Origin: Straminergon stramineum
Taxonomy: Eukaryota > Streptophyta > Bryopsida > Hypnales > Calliergonaceae
Reading direction: 5' to 3'
Length of the DNA: 64,000 nt
Assembly (NCBI GenBank): GCA_963920665.1
Contig: OY987272.1
Location: 17,241,001-17,305,000, forward strand
Part shown: positions 12,559-23,026 of the stretch, piece after piece
Layout of the letters: every line of letters begins with the position of its first letter
How positions within the stretch are numbered: the stretch's first letter is position 1
Made by a program: the position numbers and the translations under genes
The notes under the pieces: model-generated
What the model saw: only the letters and a program-made list of their open reading frames with translations
The model's database searches: none
What the model was told of the DNA's origin: nothing

Positions 12559-13569
12559 GGCCGCTTGCTCTGATGCCGCAATCTGATCGAAGCGCAACAA
12601 ATTCGATCGCCGCGCACAGAAAAACACGGAATTCGACCTCCCCGGTTGGCGATCAATCAAAAAAACGAGAAAAGAATGATTCGCTCGGTTCTGGCTGGCT
12701 CGGGAAGTACTGCCTCACTGTTCCGTCTGCAAAGTCAAAAGTGACTATCATTCTCGGCGCGTGTCATTTTAAGAAGCCTATCAATTAAGAACGGCGCTCT
12801 TAAACAAGTAATGCTCTGCTTCCGTAACTGAGGATACTTCAAGAAATCGAAACACATGCTCTTACAAGGGACTCGTCGCTTGCCATCGTCACAGCACGTT
12901 TTCTAAAGAATTATTAGCTGCTGCTCGATGATGATCACAGGTGAACCGGATCCAGATTTCAGCAACTCAGGGTTATGTTAAGGAAGTAAAACCTCCGAGA
13001 CAATTGCAGTTGAAACTTCTTCGCAAGAAGAATCACTACAGATTAGAGGTAAAAATATGAAGTAGTAACCTGTCCCGCTAAAAGATACTACCCAGAGGAA
13101 CAGCACCACAATAGAACAGCAATGAGTTGGACATTTTCAGAACTTATTGCAGAATCTTTTCCGGGATACGAATATTGTCAGTAACGATGATTTTGCCTTG
13201 CAGAACCCGTGCATTATTCGAATTTGAGGTTATTTACTACGGCGTTTCCGTCCGGCACTGAAACATTATGCGAATTCTGGACTTTTCATTAGCAAAAGGA
13301 TTTTCATTACAAGAGTTATCACAGGTACATAAAAGCCATGCCATGCTCAGAGCGGATGACAAGGAAATATTATTCCCCAGAAAACGGGTGATCAAGCAAA
13401 TCCTGTTACAAGAAACAGTCTGTTTATTTAAAGACATAATTGATCCTCAGCATTTCCAACTCCGTTGCATCTCGGGCTGCATATGTCCGAATACGCATGC
13501 ACTGTGTCGTCATGTACATTGCTATCTCGAAGAAATTAAAAATGCCACGAATCTAGTTCCTATTTCACA
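12559..13569. other. Spacer with a partial duplicate of p24 intron 1 and exon 2 edge
   Basis: The stretch at ~12870-13110 resembles 11530-11780. It shares an ACTYGTC..CTTGCCATCGTC-like exon 2 start, AATTAGCTGCTGCT, GGATCC, TTGCAGTTGAAA and AGATACTACC-type blocks in the same order. No intact exon can be read, so I treat it as a relic of local duplication. The remainder (~13150-13560) is probably the 3-prime flank of the nodulin-related gene. Confidence 0.55.
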
Positions 13570-14718
13570 TCACTGATATGATCCATCGGTCGTTCCCGCG
13601 GGCACTTGGGGGTCAGACTGCGAGTTGGCAGGATCTTGAGAGTCCACCCCCGCAGGCGCAGGTGAAGCTCCCACTCCAGCTCCAGCTCCAGCTCCAGCAG
13701 CGGACTGGTCTTTTGCTGAGTAATTATTGAGATAGCCCTCAGCTTGGTCGATGTATTTCCCGTAAGTACCTTGGTCCAAATTTCCATGAGCAGCCAATCC
13801 TCCGAGAATATCCGAGGCAGCTCCTGCTCATGTACCATTCATATTGAATATCAGTTTCATAATGAAAAAATTGTCACCTAAGGTTGACTACAAGCTTCTG
13901 GCGTAAATCTGTGCCACTTGTAGTATTTAAAGCTTTGTGCGGTTGAAAACCCAGAAAATTTGGCGCTCTGTCAAACTAAAAATCGAGCCAATTTAAGAAA
14001 CTCGACGTTACGATCATCGTAAGCACAAAGTTAAAATACCTGCGAGCTGAGTTTGGTCGACTTGCTGTCCTTGGGCCGCATTAAACAGCAACTGTAGGCA
14101 TCGGAAAAGGGGCACATATCTCAATTAATACCAAAAGAGACGAAGAGTGATTGCAATTGTTAACACCGCAATCAGCAGCCATTCAGTTCCAAAAGGAAAT
14201 ATTCGTGTCCTGCTACTAAATCGGTTACAAATTGAACTCATTTAAACCCCAGTATAAACATTTTTCAATCTTTGAGTGCGTACCGACAGCATAAGAATAG
14301 AGTATTGAACACCGGGGTCGAAAAAAGGGCCGTGGGAGGTGATCAAACAAGCTATCGCGGAAAATGTGAGTACGAGAGTATTTCGTTTTCCAGCAACATA
14401 AAATATTAAGTCAAATGTGAGGCATGGAATAAATTAGCTTCATACCTGGCCGCTTTTCAACAAATCTTGGTTGGTAGGAGCAGTGCGACCGCCGGGCAGA
14501 TCCCCCTGAGCAGCAGGTGGTGCTGCACTCCCGTCACCAGCCGGTGCCGCGCCTTGTGAGTCCACCAAATTCGATGCCGTGCTCAAGAAATTCCCGAATG
14601 ATCCGCCATCGCCGGAAGCGGCTGGCGCAGTCCCGGGCGCCGCATCCGTATTGTCACCGTCGGTGGTATTCGTGTTGGCCGAGGCCGCAAAATCCTGAGC
14701 TTGCTTGAAGAAATTCAT
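13570..14718 (-). CDS. Nodulin-related protein (NRP1-like small Gly/Ala-rich protein)
   Basis: This is a small plant protein of ~192 aa. Exons on the minus strand: 14718-14446, 14091-14040, 13823-13570, all GT-AG and in frame. It starts MNFFKQAQDFA, the family-style MxFFK start. A low-complexity Ala/Gly/Asp linker follows, then the conserved part: DLLKSGQLLFNAAQGQQ, SDILGGLAAHG and YGKYIDQAEGYLNNY. The last motif corresponds to the GKYVxQAxDYLHxY motif of angiosperm nodulin-related proteins, which are linked to stress and ABA responses. The tail has (GAGAGAGVGA) repeats and is probably disordered. No enzymatic domain is seen. Family assignment is good; the function in this organism is inferred only. 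Confidence 0.8.
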
Positions 14719-15179
14719 CTGCCAAACGCAACGAACTTACAGTTTAACTCCACATTCGTCAATCTCAATCTATCCCCTTACCGGACTCAGAAATTCATCA
14801 AAACTCCCGACACAACCGAAACTCCATTGTGAATAGTACACCACGTACACCTCAATTACTAAAGGTCCACCTGCACTTGGCCATACGAATGGTGACAGTG
14901 AGAGTACAAGGACTGAATAACTTTAGGTACACCATTGGACTAAAATTCACTTTGCTAGCATCACTCCACTCCACAAGAGCAAATGGACCTTCGTTGCATG
15001 AAAACAAAAGATTCTCAACATGATTCACATCCGCAAGCTCAACGTACCTCGATTGAAGGAGAAGAAAAGTGTCCAAACTATGATGCAAGGGGGAACAAAA
15101 CGGGCGGAAAGAGATGCACCAGTAAAGGAAGAAGTGAGTGCGAAGACAGCTGGTGCTCTACCGAAGAGCTAGCGATGAG

Positions 15180-15188
15180 GTTATATAG
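15180..15188 (-). promoter_or_regulatory. Candidate TATA box for the nodulin-related gene
   Basis: On the minus strand the sequence reads CCTATATAACC, a good TATA match. It lies about 465 bp upstream of the ATG at 14718, which would imply a long 5-prime UTR or a UTR intron. It is supported by position and sequence only. Confidence 0.4.
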
Positions 15189-15555
15189 GACGCAACCCCA
15201 AGGAGGAAGACGAAGAGCCAGGCATGGTGAAGTAGTGGGAAAGGTGCTGCGCGACCAATAGAAAGAAAAGGCGCGGGGGGAAAAGAATCTACCCTCGTGA
15301 TCCGATCACGGCACAAGATTTTTGCTGGAAAAGTCGACGGTGATCTCCTCCGTCCCTCCCAGCCCGCGAGTGAACCATCTCCTTTCCTCCTCCTCGCTGA
15401 TGATCATGAGTCCAGCGACGATAGCCACAGTCAACCGTCCAATTATCCTAAAATTAGGTGTGGCACTGTTGAGACAACGTGTGAAAAGCTTCAAAGCCAT
15501 CGCCTAGAGAATCACAATTGAAGCGCTCCTCCGACATTGCAGCGACTGCAGTAGG

Positions 15556-15835
15556 ACTGTTCAGGTTCCAATGTAACTTTACTATTGATCGATCTAAGCT
15601 TGCTTTACTAAACTATTGCAACTATTGCAACTATAGCAATTGCAAAAGCGCTCGCTACTACAGTTTGATCGAAATGGTGAAATTGTACAAAGGACTCGTT
15701 ACTGTTCAGGTTCCAATGTAACTGTTACTTAAGATCTAAGCTTGCTTTACTAAACCATTAAATTGCAACTGTTGCATGCAATTGCGAAGCGCTTGCTACT
15801 AGAGTTTGATCGAAATGGTGAAATTTTAAAGGGAT
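15556..15835. repeat. Two-copy tandem repeat, ~145-bp unit
   Basis: The units start at ~15556 and ~15701. Shared blocks in order are ACTGTTCAGGTTCCAATGTA, ATCTAAGCTTGCTTTACTAA, ATTGCAACT, AGCGCT.GCTACTA and GTTTGATCGAAATGGTGAAA. The second unit is slightly shorter. No ORF continues through it. It sits at the border between the gene island and the AT-rich spacer to its right. Confidence 0.85.
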
Positions 15836-16083
15836 TTTGAGCGTCGGTTCTGTCTCAGCGCCATTGAATTTCTGATCACCGGCATTGTCGTGCAAGAGAA
15901 TGAGACACCGATGGTGCTGCAATTATTTGAGCGGCATTCATGAGACTTGGATGTCTAGAAATCAATGTGCTTCTGTCGCCGTCGTCTTTTCAGATGTTGC
16001 GTAGTACTCTAGGAGAGTTTTTTCAACGAAGTTTGGGTATACACTGAATGCTTTTGGAATAAAGAAAGTTAGTGGCAACCAAT

Positions 16084-16174
16084 TACTCCCTCTGTTTCTC
16101 TGAAAAAGACCCGTGTTTCCTTTGTGTTTTAGAGTACAAAGGAAACACGGGTCTTTTTTCAGAAACAAAAGGTA
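16084..16174. mobile_element. 91-bp foldback (solo-hairpin) MITE, Stowaway-like
   Basis: The left arm begins TACTCCCTCTGTTTCTCTG and continues with AAAAAGACCCGTGTTTCCTT. The right arm (about 16135-16174) is its near-perfect reverse complement, ending AAACAAAAGGTA. Only a few bases separate the ~40-bp arms, so the whole element is one hairpin. TA lies at both edges, and the CTCCCTCTGTT end fits Stowaway termini. Confidence 0.8.
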
Positions 16175-19100
16175 GGATATTGTTCTAAATTCAAACCAAA
16201 AAGCAATAGATGAAAGTGGATGAAAAAAAACTCAAATGGGAAATTTAATGGATGAAATTTCTGGTACTGAAATTTGAGATTGGTTCATACTTTGTATTTC
16301 TGAAAATAAAGTTTTTCATTCAGTGATTGCAACTCATAAGCATTTTGTAATTGTTGTGTAAAAGGAGAGGCCCAATGTTCAAGGAGATTGAACCACCCGT
16401 TACTTCATTGTTAGCCAATGGAATTGGGAAATGAATAGGTTGTAAGCTGAAAACATTGGAAAAAAACCTAGTGAAAAATTTAAAAATTTTCTACTAAGAG
16501 TAAAAAATAGAGAGAAAAAATGGACTTGATCTTTTTAAAAATGGTTCAAATACGGGAATTAAAGGAAAGTAGCTAGTAAAACTCAAAAAAATTATGAATG
16601 TTAGAGAGGCTAGTTGTATAAACACATGCTATATTGAGAGCTTGAATTAGAATGAAGTTGGTTGCAATTCAACAACAAAAGCAATAGCATTAAAAAGGTT
16701 TCATTGTGTCACTTGGTTTAGTTACAAAGATATATGGATATCATCAAAGTGAACTTCTATGATGAGTTGGAATTGGAAATGAATTTTCTATCTTTTTGGA
16801 GTTGGAATTGCCTTTGCCAAGATCCATTATGCTTTCACTTTTCTATGAGTAGGATAAACTACATTTTAGGATTCGCTTTGCCTTTCTGTCAAATTATAAG
16901 CAACCAAAAAACTCAAGTCTTGTATCTAAAATAGTTTTTTGAAAATCAAAACTTCCCTCCTAAACTTTTCACAAGCTTCCAAAATTTAGCATGCCAACAA
17001 TTTTAATGCTCCTATTACAACTATTGTACTCTTTCATGTATAGTTATGGAATTTCTTTTTATCTTTTCAGTAAGGTTTGGCTAATTCTCAGTACATGATA
17101 CAAGGAGCATCTCTGAAAGGGAGAAAATCTTTCATAAATGGTCTTCAAATTTTGAAAGCAATGACCACAATAATTAAAGAGGGATAGAAACAATTTTAGA
17201 AGCCCATAATTTCTTGCTTCATATTAGCTATTGGTTGCACAAAAAATATTGTCCAAGTAAAGGCTATGGGGTACATCAAGCAATTCAAGGCCTTTCCTCA
17301 TATTTTTGCCTCCTTTCCTTCAATCTATTGGGTCTACTATATTTCCATTATTCTCCCCCTTGACCTCACACCTTCTCAATTATGTGCGACAATTTCCCAA
17401 TTTTTTTTGTTATAATTTCCTGAACTATTCAATTTAATATTTGGTAGGTGCTTACCAAAAAATCACTTAAATTACAACAAAAAATTGCCCAATCTTTTTG
17501 CAGATCTAATAAAATGAAGCCAACTCATTTCATCTTTTACATAAAGTAGTTACCACTACTACTTTGGATGTGTTGTGAAAACCTAACACCTTCTCATTTC
17601 ATGATTGACAGTAATAGGTCACTATGACTCAATTCCCTCATGGCCATTGGCCCATCCTTTTAGAGTTAGAAGATGACAACAACACAAGTGAGAACATGAG
17701 AAGCAAGACAAAAATTTGACAAACTATAGGTTGTCATTCTACATTTGGTTGTCCCTTGACAACCACTTTGGGATGGAAGTTATCCTTGATGACAACCCAA
17801 AATTAATTTTGGTTTTCATGTTGACAACCCAAAATTATTTTAGACTGTCCTTTGTAACTCAATACCTATATTTATTAGTGGCCTTAGTTGAGTTGGGTAC
17901 CTAGTAGGCTCAACTATCTTGATGAGGTGGACTAGGCTTCAGTTTTAGCCTTTTAGATATAGTTAGGGGCTTAGGACTTTTGCCATATGTCAACTATCTT
18001 GTTGCCTTGCTCCAATTATCGAGTGGCATTCCCTGGGATTGAGTTTGTTGCCTTGCACCACTTGATTGGAGGCATGGTAATCTAACATTGCATTGTAATG
18101 GTGTTATAATTCATTGTATTGGGATTGTACATTTTCCATTGCAGTTTGCATTATGGGGCATTATCTTGTGCATGAGATTTTAGAAGCAATGATTTTTTAT
18201 TTGGGTGCAAGATAATTGCAAGGGTATATATGACTAAGGTCATCAATTCATTGCACACTCAATTCCCATATTTGAAAGCATTCAATGTTGCTAAGTTGTT
18301 TTGTTCCATTTGTTTCCATGATGATTCCCAATAGAATTTTACAAAAATACTCAACTTTATGGCTTTAGGCTTTTGACGAAGTTTGTCATATATTATATAG
18401 ATTGGATATTTTGGATGCCTACGGATTGAACTTGGAGCCTTGAGTATGTAGATACAATCTAAATCTCACATGTCCATTTAAGATTTGACCAAGCTTGTAC
18501 AATCTAATCTTCAAATGTCAACTATATTGGGCGGTATCTTCACATGACAAAAATGTGGCAAAGTATTCTTCCAATTTCAACTCACTCAACTTCTTGTGAA
18601 AGAGACTCTCCAACTCAAAATCATATCAAATTATCATTCCAAAGTAGCTCTAATCTTGAAACTTGAGAGGTCCAAATGAAAATTACTAGGGCAAAATGAA
18701 GGGGGGGGGGGGTAGTGAGTGGTTGGAGTAGCAATATACGTGCGAACAAACAATAGGGTATGTTAAAAAAATGGGGCTAAAAATTATAAATGGAAGTAAT
18801 GTAAGGTATCAAAAATGGCATAAGATGTCTTTAATGTACTATAGGGTATGGAATAATAGGTCCCATTAGAAAATTACATAATGATAGCATGTGAAAAAAA
18901 AATTCATACCTCCCTATAAAATATTGGTTGTTCACACCTATATCCTTATTTTCTTAACACATTGACCCCCTTGTAGGCAAAATTTGAAAGAAATGTTGGT
19001 GAGGTGTTGTGTTATATATGTGAAGCCAATGCATTGTTTAGGAATGATTTATGTTGATTGATAATTCATTTACTAGCTTCTCATTTATAGAGCAAGAAAT

Positions 19101-19900
19101 TGACATACCTATATATTTAAGTATTTTATTACGGATTAGAGTATTTTACATGAATTTTTCTTTGTAAATGAAAACTTGAAATGAAATTCATTGCTTTGGG
19201 AAAAATATGACTACAGTAAGAGGCTCATGAATGGACCATCTAAGGGCTGGTCCGCCTTTTCATGTGGTTTCTTAGACGGGATTATTTTTAGCTCATTTTT
19301 CAGATGAAGATAAATAGATTCTGAGTGTAATACAAGTCATTTCATATTTTTTGAAGCATTTTTGAATTACTTATGAATTTTCAAACAAGATGAGTCATAG
19401 GTCCCTAGTTATGTCCCTAGGTCTTTCATAAACCGTTCACTTGCAACTTCTAAAGAGAAATGGGGAAAGCCCAAAGAATGATTGGCTCTTGCAATAAATA
19501 ATATTTTTTTTATCAATCCATTCAATGACTAGTGAAGGTCCATTTAAAGACCATCTCACTTCCATTTCAGGCAAGTCTACATGGGTGGTTCAAAATGCCT
19601 GCTCTCTTTTAGAGCTTCCTACCTTGTGACAACCCCAAAGATTTGAAAGTTGACATTGTTGACAACCCAAAATTAGGATAAGTTGTCTTGTTATCAACCC
19701 AAAATCAAAGGACATTGTCATGGATAACAATTTGGGATATTTTCAAGTTTCACCAACTATTTTCCTTCTAATTCTCCCATACTTAACTAATTCCTCCACA
19801 ACCAAGTCCCATTTTTTCCTTCTATTTTTACCTCCAAAATAAAAACTTTATAGATTTTTTTCACCAATTTTTTTTCAATGTTTTCAAATTGCAACCAAAT
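16175..19900. other. AT-rich spacer with degenerate repeats, no genes
   Basis: No plausible protein-coding exon is seen. A repeated TTGACAACCCAAAAT-type word occurs at 17745-17840 (both orientations) and again at 19625-19735, suggesting remnants of a small dispersed repeat with inverted parts. A pure G run of about 11 lies near 18703. Otherwise this is AT-rich low-complexity sequence. Confidence 0.55.
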
Positions 19901-19944
19901 TTCTTTTCCCCAATTCCACATTTTCACCCACTATCAATGCAATA

Positions 19945-20165
19945 TCCAGTGATTTTCTCCAAGCATTGGTCTTCATAGACACCAGTGTGGCCTATGTTGT
20001 TGCCACAGTCAGAAGAAAAATAAAAGTAATTTTCTAATTTTTTTGATTCAAAAAAACTTTGAAATTCAATAACTTTCACATCGTAGGTCCAAACGACACA
20101 AAACAAAGCTGGTGCACCCCTCCTCGCGAAGGGCTTTCTGATGGTACCAAGCACACAGCCAGGGG
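19945..20165 (-). repeat. Dispersed repeat of unknown class, copy 1 (with a short ORF)
   Basis: On the minus strand this contains TTGGTACCAT, GAGGAGGGGTGCA, GCTTTGTTT, TTTGGACCTA, GTGAAAGTTATTGAATTT and, at its end, CACACTGGTGTCTATGA. The same blocks recur in order on the plus strand at 25379-25515 and 25600-25820. The minus-strand frame of this copy is open for 95 codons (20211-19924) and includes WTYDVKVIEF. The reading of one other copy keeps a similar pattern (WTYGVKVIEF). I do not recognise the product. Confidence 0.65.
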
Positions 20166-20578
20166 ACGCACGGTCCGGGAGATCTGAATGTAACAAAACA
20201 AAACAAAACAAACAGCCTGTCTTAATGTATGGATTTTGGAGGAATTGGTCAAATTTTTTTTTGAGCCTTAGACGAGATCTAGAAGGCCGGTGGCAAAGTC
20301 AGTTCCCTTTACCTTTATTACTGAGAGTGGGACTGAGACTACAATAGGAGGACGGAGGACGGGATTGGAACTTGGACGGAAGGCACTGACTGCAGTAACT
20401 TAATATAAGTAAGCTTACAGGCCTTAAAGGCAGGCAGCACTGCAAGTGGCATTCAGTTGGCAACCAAAGTGAGAGTAGGTGCCGATTAAGTTAAGTTACC
20501 GAGGTCGGTGACGTCGCCAAACAGACCGGACTGAGACCCCCTCACCCCCGAGAATAGGCGTATAAGTTAGAACCTAAT

Positions 20579-20663
20579 AAGATATGGATATATTTGCAAT
20601 GAAATTCCTTTTCATTTGTATCAAAAAAAAGAAAAGAAAAGAAAAGAAAAAGATATGGATATA
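20579..20663 (+). mobile_element. Short A-tailed retroposon-like insertion with 14-bp target duplication
   Basis: A perfect direct repeat AAGATATGGATATA (20579-20592 and 20650-20663) brackets a 57-bp insert. The insert ends TTCATTTGTATC followed by an A-rich (AAAAG)n tail. Direct repeats of this length plus a 3-prime A-rich tail are the signature of target-primed reverse transcription, as in a severely 5-prime-truncated LINE or SINE. Confidence 0.8.
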
Positions 20664-20850
20664 GCCGGCCAGAGTGTCCCCAACAGCAATAGTAGTAATA
20701 ATAATAATCTTCTCTGGACAGAGCTGGCTACACGACAATTATTTATAGTCAGAGTAATAATAAGACTACAGTAATAGTCATACCAATAATAGTTCCACCG
20801 AATCGGAAAAAGGCAGGGGCCCCATGACTGCGTCGGTGATTCCCTGGCTC

Positions 20851-21046
20851 TATACTGAATAGGGGGGGTATTAAGGGGACCAAAAAATTAAAGGGACTGA
20901 TTCTAGAAAACTGTAGATGTTTGAAACATGATGTACATCACCCGGACACTCCAATAACTACTGATGTACAATAAAGGTAGATATTTATTTAGTGTAGAAT
21001 GTCAATTAATTAGTATGGGTCCCCTTAATACCCTATTCAGTGTAGC
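20851..21046. mobile_element. ~190-bp element with ~27-bp terminal inverted repeats
   Basis: The left end TACTGAATAGGG(GGGG)TATTAAGGGGACC is matched in inverted orientation by GGTCCCCTTAATACCCTATTCAGTGTA at the right end. The arms differ mainly by the length of the G run. The interior is non-coding. The target duplication is unclear (TATA-like flanks on both sides). It could be a MITE of unknown superfamily. Confidence 0.65.
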
Positions 21047-21193
21047 TATACGATCGGAATATGGGATTAGGTCAGGAACGCAGTGCCGTACGCCCTTGGC
21101 GTTGACTGAGGGAGGGAGGGAAGGAGGGATTGCTGCAGCTTTGACCGAAAGGAAGAAGTGCGCGATCGATGAGATGAACGATTCAAAGGACAT

Positions 21194-21424
21194 TTAACCC
21201 TTGAAGGACGGACTAGTGACTGTGGAAATCATGGCTTTGGGAACTATGTGACATCATCTCCTTTAAAAAAATCCAAAAATATCCATTGGAGGTCAAACTA
21301 TTGTAGAAGATCCCCCCTTTCCACCCCTAATTTTGAGGATGAATAGTTGCACTTCTATCCTACACAGGAGAATTCCTTGTCATCCATCGGGCACAAAATA
21401 TCCGTATTGACGTTTAAGGGTTAA
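21194..21424 (+). mobile_element. TTAA-family MITE, copy E (best-preserved)
   Basis: This 231-bp element is flanked by TTAA on both sides. It starts TTAACCCTTGAAGGACGG and ends GACGTTTAAGGGTTAA, giving inverted termini CCCTTRAA next to TTAA. It is homologous over its length to copies at 267-910, 4006-4232 (reversed) and 22796-23026. It has no ORF. CCC-starting ends and TTAA targets are features of the piggyBac superfamily, so it is probably a non-autonomous derivative. The superfamily is inferred. Confidence 0.8.
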
Positions 21425-22795
21425 CCTTGTCTCAACATTGAGGACTGAAATTGTCCGATGAATGACTTAGGATATCTCTATAAGTAGTAAATAATAGAGA
21501 AGTAATTCTTCATCTATTATTTTTATGGTGGGAGGTAGGCACTAGGGTGGGGTTTTTTTTGGCTTTATTGTACTAGATTGCACCAAAAAAATAATTTGGC
21601 TAAAAAATGGCTAAAAAACTTCAAATTAAATAAAATCTTGGATGAAATCGCCAAATTGTGGATGAAATATAATTATGGACATATGATATGTGCGAATGTT
21701 ATATTTTCTATTCAATTTGCGGTTGAATGCTGAAATTAGGAGTACCACTATAACATTTTATATCGCCACTTTGGCACTTCATAAACAATGAAAAGAAAAA
21801 ACCTAATGGGGGCATGTAGAGTCTTTTGAGGCATGAGCTAGCCCGCATGGAAGGCCTTTCTTTTTTTGAGAAGTATAGAGATTCGATTATAGCAAAAACC
21901 AAGAGCACACCCACTTCATTCCAGGGTTAACTTACACATGAGGTAAAGGTCAAGCCGTCACCCATTACCAACCAAGCCCCCATTAGCAATGTAAGATAGA
22001 GGTACCTATGATGGATAATTTAAACATTTTGACTTGTAGGACATGGTGGGGAATCATTGAGAAATTGAGCTCAATGTGTGCATGAATAAGGACGAGGAAC
22101 AATGCTAAAAATAATGAATTTTTTTGAGATAAAAAAAATTATTTCATTCAATATAAATGTGGATTTTTCATTTGGACCTATCCTTGTCTTATAGGTTCAC
22201 TTAAAATAGCTAGCTTTGGAATGTGTTCCTAATCAAGTGAGAGCAAATCAAATCTTTTTCAATCAACAATGCATCCAATTGTTGTTCATTATAGGACCCT
22301 TTCTAATACAATGTTGTATCATTACATGGAGGTTGTCTGTTATAGGTATCTCTACTTTATATGGTATTAGAAATTTCAACAAAGATTGGGATTGATTTCC
22401 AACTATTCATTTTTGGTTTACAATTCAAAAGGCCTAGTTGTGGTAGCATTGTGGATATGAAAGTGTCATGATTGACATGTCCTTGGTCTTGAGTGTAAAA
22501 GTGAGTAGGAAATAGTCTCCAAAAGAGCAATTATAGAATACTCTAAGACATTTGTTATAGGTTAGAACCAACTTTTGCCCTTCCAAATTCAGAGTAAATT
22601 CAATTCTATGAATAAAATTACAAAAAATGAATTTAGTCACAAAGATATCTATCTTCCTAAGCGGGTAAATTCTTCATTGCTTTATATTTCTTCAGATTAT
22701 AAACAAAATTGCTTAAATGATTGGTTATAGGTGGCTTGACCTTTAATCAACCTATGACAAGTAATAAGCCCAATCCAAATAGAGGGTATGACCCA
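21425..22795. other. AT-rich spacer, no genes
   Basis: No ORF with coding character and no clear repeat is seen between two copies of the TTAA-flanked element. Confidence 0.5.
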
Positions 22796-23026
22796 TTAAT
22801 CCTAGAAAGATGGGCTCATCATTGTAGAAATCATCCTTTCAAGTATTGTGAATCATTAATTTACTCAAAAAATCCAAGAGCATCTATTGGGGGTCAAACT
22901 ATTGTGCAAGATGTACCCTACTCACACAAAATTTCAAGGATGAACATTTGTACTTCTATGACATATGAAAGGATTCTTTATCATCCGTTAGACACTTAAT
23001 GTTTGCAACAACGTTATAGGGTTCAA
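22796..23026 (+). mobile_element. TTAA-family MITE, copy F (old, diverged)
   Basis: It begins TTAATCCTAGAAAGATGGGC, continues with GTAGAAATCATCC and GGGGGTCAAACTATTGTGCA, and ends near GTTATAGGGTTCAA. Its length and block order match the other copies, but the ends are mutated, which suggests an old insertion. Confidence 0.65.

Larger units (their letters stand above)
20150..21190. other. GC-richer anomalous island (possible organelle-derived or foreign insertion)
   Basis: Composition jumps from about one-third GC in the flanks to roughly one-half here, with runs such as GGAGGACGGAGGACGGGA, GACCCCCTCACCCCC and GAGGGAGGGAGGGAAGGAGG. No plant-type gene can be read. Style and composition recall non-coding DNA of plant mitochondria, but this is only an impression. 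The island contains the 57-bp A-tailed insert and a ~190-bp inverted-repeat element. It is bounded on the right by the TTAA element at 21194. Confidence 0.4.

Noticed and set aside
12342..12788. 148-codon plus-strand ORF
   Set aside because: Antisense to p24 exon 1 and its 5-prime flank; the p24 signal peptide and GOLD start are clearly on the minus strand.
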